From: an uncultured Actinomyces sp.
Lineage (GTDB): Bacteria > Actinomycetota > Actinomycetes > Actinomycetales > Actinomycetaceae
Direction: 5' to 3'
DNA length: 57,158 bases
Assembly: GCA_902373545.1 (NCBI GenBank)
Contig: CABKMZ010000005.1
Span: 1-57,158, forward strand
The notes under the pieces are model-generated. The model was given only the letters and a program-made list of their open reading frames with translations, was not told where the DNA came from and did not search any database. The translations under genes were made by a program, and so were the position numbers. Below are positions 53,852 to 57,158 of the stretch, one piece after another. Position 1 is the stretch's first letter, and each line of letters begins with the position of its first letter.

Positions 53852-54997
53852 ATGGGGGCTGCAACGCCGGACGCATATCGGGTCGGCGCGGGATCGGCGA
53901 CGCCGGACTATCCGGGCGGCGTGCCCGCGCGCTCGCCCGAGCAACCCGTCATGCCCGGCACCCCCTCAGCCACCGTGCCAGTAGCAAAGGAAACCTTCGC
54001 TCCCGCGGCCTCGTCCGTGCTCAAGGATGGGCACCCGCAGATCGCTGCGCTGTCTCCCGACGTCGAACGCACCATCATCGCGCGCGTTCCGCCTCGCGAC
54101 AGGTACCCGTCGATCTCCAAGTCCTCACCGATTACCAAGCCCACCCCTGTCGTCAGGTCTGCGCCCAAGGATGAGTACACCTCGGCGGTCGTGACCCCCT
54201 CCGCCTCCACCTACCCTCAGCGAAGCGCGGAGCCTTCCGCTCCGGTGCGCCCGCCCGCGCTGCCCACCCCTCCGCTCAGCCGGTTCACGCCCCAGGATGT
54301 CACCTCCGAGGCGCGCGAGGAGGTCGCCTCCGACCGGGAATACGCGCATCACGACGAGGCCAATGCCCCCTTCTTTGGGGACGGCGGCGAAGACGACTGG
54401 AACGCGGAGCGTGACCTGCCCTCGCGGGCCGACGTCGCCCTGAGCAGGCGCCTGGGCCCCACCCGCGCCGTTCCCGGAGACCAGGTCGTCGCACGCCTGT
54501 CCGAGGCAGAGAAAGAACGACGCCGTGAGGCGCGCGCCTACCGTTACGAAGAACTGGACCAGCGCCCGCCGCTGCGTCGCGAACGCCCCAAGCGCCACAA
54601 GCGCATCAAGCGAGGCCTGGGCATGTTCGCCTTCGGATTCGTTCTCGCCCTGGTCCTGGCCGTGGGCGGCGTGATGGGCCTGTCCTACCTGCGCACCGTC
54701 GCCTCGGATAAGCTGGCGCACTCCCTGGACGCCTGCTCGGTCAACAGCCCCTACGCGCGCCTGGCAAGCGACAACACAACGCTGACGCTCGTGGCGTACG
54801 GCGAGGGGGCAAACGGCCTGTCGCAGACGGACTTCCGCTGCATCCTCGACCAGATCGATACTCCGTCCTCGGTGCGCGAACGCATGCTCATCACGCGGGC
54901 CGTCGACGGCACGCAGGATGATGTGTGGGGTACCTACCGTGCGACCTGGACGTATCACCCGGAGGACGGACTCAACGTCGTCCTCGCCATCCGCTAG
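53852..54997 (+). CDS. Pro-rich single-pass membrane protein
   Basis: A 381-residue protein of unknown function, ATG 53852 behind GGAGG. The first 210 residues are low-complexity, rich in Pro, Ala, Ser and Thr. A charged segment (E-A-E-K-E-R-R-R-E-A-R-A-Y-R-Y) and a basic stretch (R-R-E-R-P-K-R-H-K-R-I-K-R) follow. One membrane helix (about 270-292) leads to a C-terminal extracytoplasmic domain of about 90 residues with two Cys (D-A-C-S-V and F-R-C-I-L) that could form a disulfide. The topology suggests a cytoplasmic disordered region and a small exported sensor or anchor domain. CTTGT-TCG-ACAAG at 53812-53824 lies upstream. Confidence 0.65.
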   Translation: MGAATPDAYRVGAGSATPDYPGGVPARSPEQPVMPGTPSATVPVAKETFAPAASSVLKDGHPQIAALSPDVERTIIARVPPRDRYPSISKSSPITKPTPVVRSAPKDEYTSAVVTPSASTYPQRSAEPSAPVRPPALPTPPLSRFTPQDVTSEAREEVASDREYAHHDEANAPFFGDGGEDDWNAERDLPSRADVALSRRLGPTRAVPGDQVVARLSEAEKERRREARAYRYEELDQRPPLRRERPKRHKRIKRGLGMFAFGFVLALVLAVGGVMGLSYLRTVASDKLAHSLDACSVNSPYARLASDNTTLTLVAYGEGANGLSQTDFRCILDQIDTPSSVRERMLITRAVDGTQDDVWGTYRATWTYHPEDGLNVVLAIR

Positions 54998-55066
54998 GCT
55001 CGACTCTTGCCCTGCGAGCGGGTCATGTCCTGAGATATCTTCCCGGCACGTGACATGCGCGTCATA

Positions 55067-55088
55067 GCATTGACGGGTATGTCAATGC
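55067..55088 (+). promoter_or_regulatory. Operator-like palindrome before the ABC transporter operon
   Basis: GCATTGAC-GGGTAT-GTCAATGC: perfect 8-base arms with a 6-base centre, ending 15 bases before the ABC ATPase start, with the GAAGGAG ribosome site between. A related half-site pair, TGAC-ATGCGC-GTCA (55051-55064), lies just upstream. A dimeric repressor such as a GntR/YtrA-type regulator is plausible, but no regulator gene is in view. Confidence 0.6.
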
Positions 55089-55103
55089 GCGAAGGAGACT
55101 CTC

Positions 55104-55889
55104 ATGTCCGATGCATCCCCGGCTGCGCCGATCGGCGACGATACCGCCCTGGCGATCCGAGGCCTCGTCAAGATTTATGGCAACCTCATCGCGGTCGCCG
55201 ACCTGTCCCTCGATATCCCGACCGGATCCTTTTACGGCATCGTCGGGCCCAACGGCGCGGGTAAGACGACGACGCTCACGATGGCCACCGGCCTGCTCAC
55301 TCCCGACAAGGGCACCGCCTACGTGCACGGTGTCGACGTGTGGGGCGACACGCAGCGAGCGCGCGGCCTGCTTGGCGTGATGCCCGACGGCATGCGCCTG
55401 CTTGACCGCCTCTCCGGCCCGGACTTCCTCGTCCACGTGGGCATGCTCCACGGCCTGGACGCCTCCGTCGCCCGCGAGCGCGCCCACGAGCTCCTGGCCG
55501 CTCTCGACTTGGCCGAGGCGGGCAAGAAGCTCATCAGCGACTACTCGGCCGGCATGACGAAGAAGATCGCGCTTGCCGCGGCCCTCATCCACTCTCCGCG
55601 AGTCCTGGTCCTCGACGAGCCCTTCGAGGCCGTCGACCCCGTGTCCGCGACCAACATTCGTCAGATCCTCACGGACTATACGAAGCGCGGCGGCACCGTC
55701 ATCCTGTCCTCGCACGTGATGGCGACCGTCCAGCAGCTGTGCACGCACGTCGCCATCATCGACAAGGGGCGCGTGCTCGTCGCCGGAACCACCGACGAGG
55801 TCGCCCAGGGCGGCGACCTGGGGGAGCGCTTCACCTCCCTGGTCGGAGGCGTCCACTCCGAGGAAGGCCTGTCGTGGTTGGGCAACTGA
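55104..55889 (+). CDS. ABC transporter ATP-binding protein
   Basis: A 261-residue ATPase. Walker A is G-P-N-G-A-G-K-T-T near residue 51, the signature motif is D-Y-S-A-G-M-T-K-K (S-A-G-M in place of S-G-G-Q, seen in export-type ATPases with this Y-S-x-G-M form), and Walker B is V-L-V-L-D-E-P-F. The H-loop is S-S-H-V. It belongs to the CcmA/drug-export-like class. It overlaps its permease by 16 bases. Substrate unknown. Confidence 0.93.
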   Translation: MSDASPAAPIGDDTALAIRGLVKIYGNLIAVADLSLDIPTGSFYGIVGPNGAGKTTTLTMATGLLTPDKGTAYVHGVDVWGDTQRARGLLGVMPDGMRLLDRLSGPDFLVHVGMLHGLDASVARERAHELLAALDLAEAGKKLISDYSAGMTKKIALAAALIHSPRVLVLDEPFEAVDPVSATNIRQILTDYTKRGGTVILSSHVMATVQQLCTHVAIIDKGRVLVAGTTDEVAQGGDLGERFTSLVGGVHSEEGLSWLGN

Positions 55890-57158
55890 TCCGCCTCAAG
55901 CTCCGCATCATCTGGAACACGGTTCGCCGCCAGACTGCCGTGCTGGTGCTGGCCGCCCTCGGCGTCCTGTACTTCGGTGGGATCTATGCGTCCGTGCTCG
56001 TGGGCACAGCATTCCTTGCTCAATCCGAGGGAGCAGCGACCCTTGCGGCGGTGCTGCCCATCGTGGGTCCCGTTGTCGTCGTCCTGTGGCTGATCCTGCC
56101 CATTGCGTTTGCCTCGATGGACAACTCACTCGATCCCGTGCGTCTGTCGCCCTACGTGGGGCCGAGCAAGCGGCTGGGGGCGGCACTGGTCGCCGCGACC
56201 GCTGTGGGGCCCGGCGGCGTCATGTCCGCCATGGCGCTTCTCGTTCCCGTGTGGTTTGCGTTGTGGCGGGCCCAATGGGTGGCGGCCCTCGGCTGGCTGG
56301 TCGCGGGCATCGTCACCCTTCCTCTTGCGGTGCTGTGGGCGCGTGCGGTCGGCACCTGGTTCGCGGTGCGTATCGATAGCTCGGGCAAGAAGGACGCCGT
56401 CACGATGGTCGGCTTCATCGCCTTTTTCGTGGTGCTGACCCCGCTGGGTTACTGGATGAAGCTCCTGTCGGATAACTTCTCGCTGGAGCTGTTCCAAGCC
56501 GGGCTGAACGTCGCGCTGTGGTCGCCCGTTGGCGCTCCCTTCGGCGTTGTTGTCTCCCTGCTCGAGGGGGCGTGGGGTGCCGCCTGCATCCGCGCCCTCG
56601 TCACGCTGGCCACGGCTGTTGTCGGCTGGCGTGTCTGGCTGGCCGTCCTACGTCCCGTCATGAGCGGCTACGCGGGTGAGATCAGTGCCGACGCGCAGCG
56701 GGCCATCAACGAGGGACGTTATCTCATCGACGAGTCCGCCGAGCAGGAGGCGCGAGGCCAACGGACCGCGGCGTCGCGTTCGGCTGGCCTGCGCAGCGTC
56801 GATACCTTCACGCGCCTCGGTATCGGCGTGCGCTCGGCGTCTTTGGCGGCGCGCACGCTGCGCTACTGGATCGTGGATCCGCGCCTCAACATGAACATGG
56901 TGTTCGCTATTCTCTTCCCGATCATCGGGGTGCTCTTGGGGCGCGTGGCGGTCGATGGGCAGCAGGTGCTCTTCACGGGGATCTTCCTCTACCTCGTGCC
57001 CGTGACCATGGGCCTGAGCGTGGGAGCGCTCATGCAATTCGACTCGACGGGTGCCTGGATCGTCATCTCCTCGGGGATGAGCGGCCGGGAGGAACGCCGC
57101 GGACGCCTCGTCGGTTCCCTCGTCGTCCTCGTGCCCCAGGCGCTCGGATACCTCATCC
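55874..57158 (+). CDS. ABC transporter permease, 3' end cut by the window
   Basis: An open frame from GTG 55874 (AGGAAGG upstream) to the window end, 428 codons with no stop. It starts V-V-G-Q-L-I-R-L-K-L-R-I-I-W-N-T-V-R-R-Q and has hydrophobic helices near 21-50, 57-78, 105-130, 135-155, 175-195, 235-255 and again after 330. A soluble cytoplasmic segment (about 260-315, E-G-R-Y-L-I-D-E-S-A-E-Q-E-A) separates two halves. Overlap with the ATPase gene marks it as the transporter's membrane part. It resembles large exporter-type permeases without a known substrate. Confidence 0.8.
   Translation, partial: MVGQLIRLKLRIIWNTVRRQTAVLVLAALGVLYFGGIYASVLVGTAFLAQSEGAATLAAVLPIVGPVVVVLWLILPIAFASMDNSLDPVRLSPYVGPSKRLGAALVAATAVGPGGVMSAMALLVPVWFALWRAQWVAALGWLVAGIVTLPLAVLWARAVGTWFAVRIDSSGKKDAVTMVGFIAFFVVLTPLGYWMKLLSDNFSLELFQAGLNVALWSPVGAPFGVVVSLLEGAWGAACIRALVTLATAVVGWRVWLAVLRPVMSGYAGEISADAQRAINEGRYLIDESAEQEARGQRTAASRSAGLRSVDTFTRLGIGVRSASLAARTLRYWIVDPRLNMNMVFAILFPIIGVLLGRVAVDGQQVLFTGIFLYLVPVTMGLSVGALMQFDSTGAWIVISSGMSGREERRGRLVGSLVVLVPQALGYLI

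Overview
The window reads as one piece of an actinobacterial chromosome. GC is high, GTG starts are frequent and genes are tightly packed, often with ATGA, GTGA or TGATG overlaps. NucS-type mismatch repair, DUF3097, DUF2550, a Rho with a long Arg-rich insert and the GlgE glycogen pathway point to Actinomycetota. The fermentative pyruvate formate-lyase locus, together with the gene order hom-thrB-rho-rpmE-prfA-prmC and atp-DUF2550-nucS, suggests Actinomycetaceae (Schaalia or Actinomyces-like). That placement is inference. I see no phage, insertion sequence, CRISPR array or rRNA. This is core chromosome with a few lineage-specific genes.

Layout. 1-2431: a SatD-like protein cut by the window edge, a membrane protein and DUF3097. 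2517-5574: CIRCE operator, hrcA, dnaJ, rsmE (heat shock and ribosome modification). 5571-10223: aldose epimerase, PepC-type aminopeptidase, a class I amidotransferase-type hydrolase, a hexapeptide acetyltransferase and peptide deformylase. 10263-13756 (minus strand): pyruvate formate-lyase as pflB-grcA-pflA, with the glycyl-radical domain encoded as a separate 83-residue protein. 14034-18226: hom, thrB, rho. 18333-21302: two related membrane proteins of unknown role. 21358-25608: promoter and leader for rpmE, then prfA, prmC, a threonylcarbamoyl-AMP synthase and a WecA/MraY-family transferase lacking a key Asp. 25605-32869: atpI-like gene and the complete F1Fo ATP synthase operon atpBEFHAGDC. 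32893-36632: DUF2550, nucS, a coupled AlkZ-like (HTH_42) protein, nagA and a small Cys/His protein. 36747-40297: a membrane protein, a lipoprotein and a thioredoxin-like/TPR protein. 40389-48684 (minus strand): glgB, glgE, a small membrane protein, trpS, glgX. 48920-53014: etfB, etfA, a cysteine desulfurase and mnmA. 53177-53257: tRNA-Leu(UAG). 53307 to the end: a Bcp peroxiredoxin, a Pro-rich membrane protein, and an ABC ATPase with a large permease that runs off the window.

Together the genes describe anaerobic or facultative sugar metabolism (PFL, ATP synthase, glycogen branching, maltosyl transfer and debranching, GlcNAc-6-P deacetylation) and translation quality (deformylase, RF1, PrmC, t6A and s2U tRNA modification, L31, TrpRS). 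DNA repair is represented by NucS and a putative glycosylase. The points most worth a second look are the split PFL with strong hairpins flanking grcA, the WecA-like protein without the MGD Asp, the nucS/AlkZ-like overlap, the tandem membrane paralogues, and the palindrome in front of the terminal ABC transporter.
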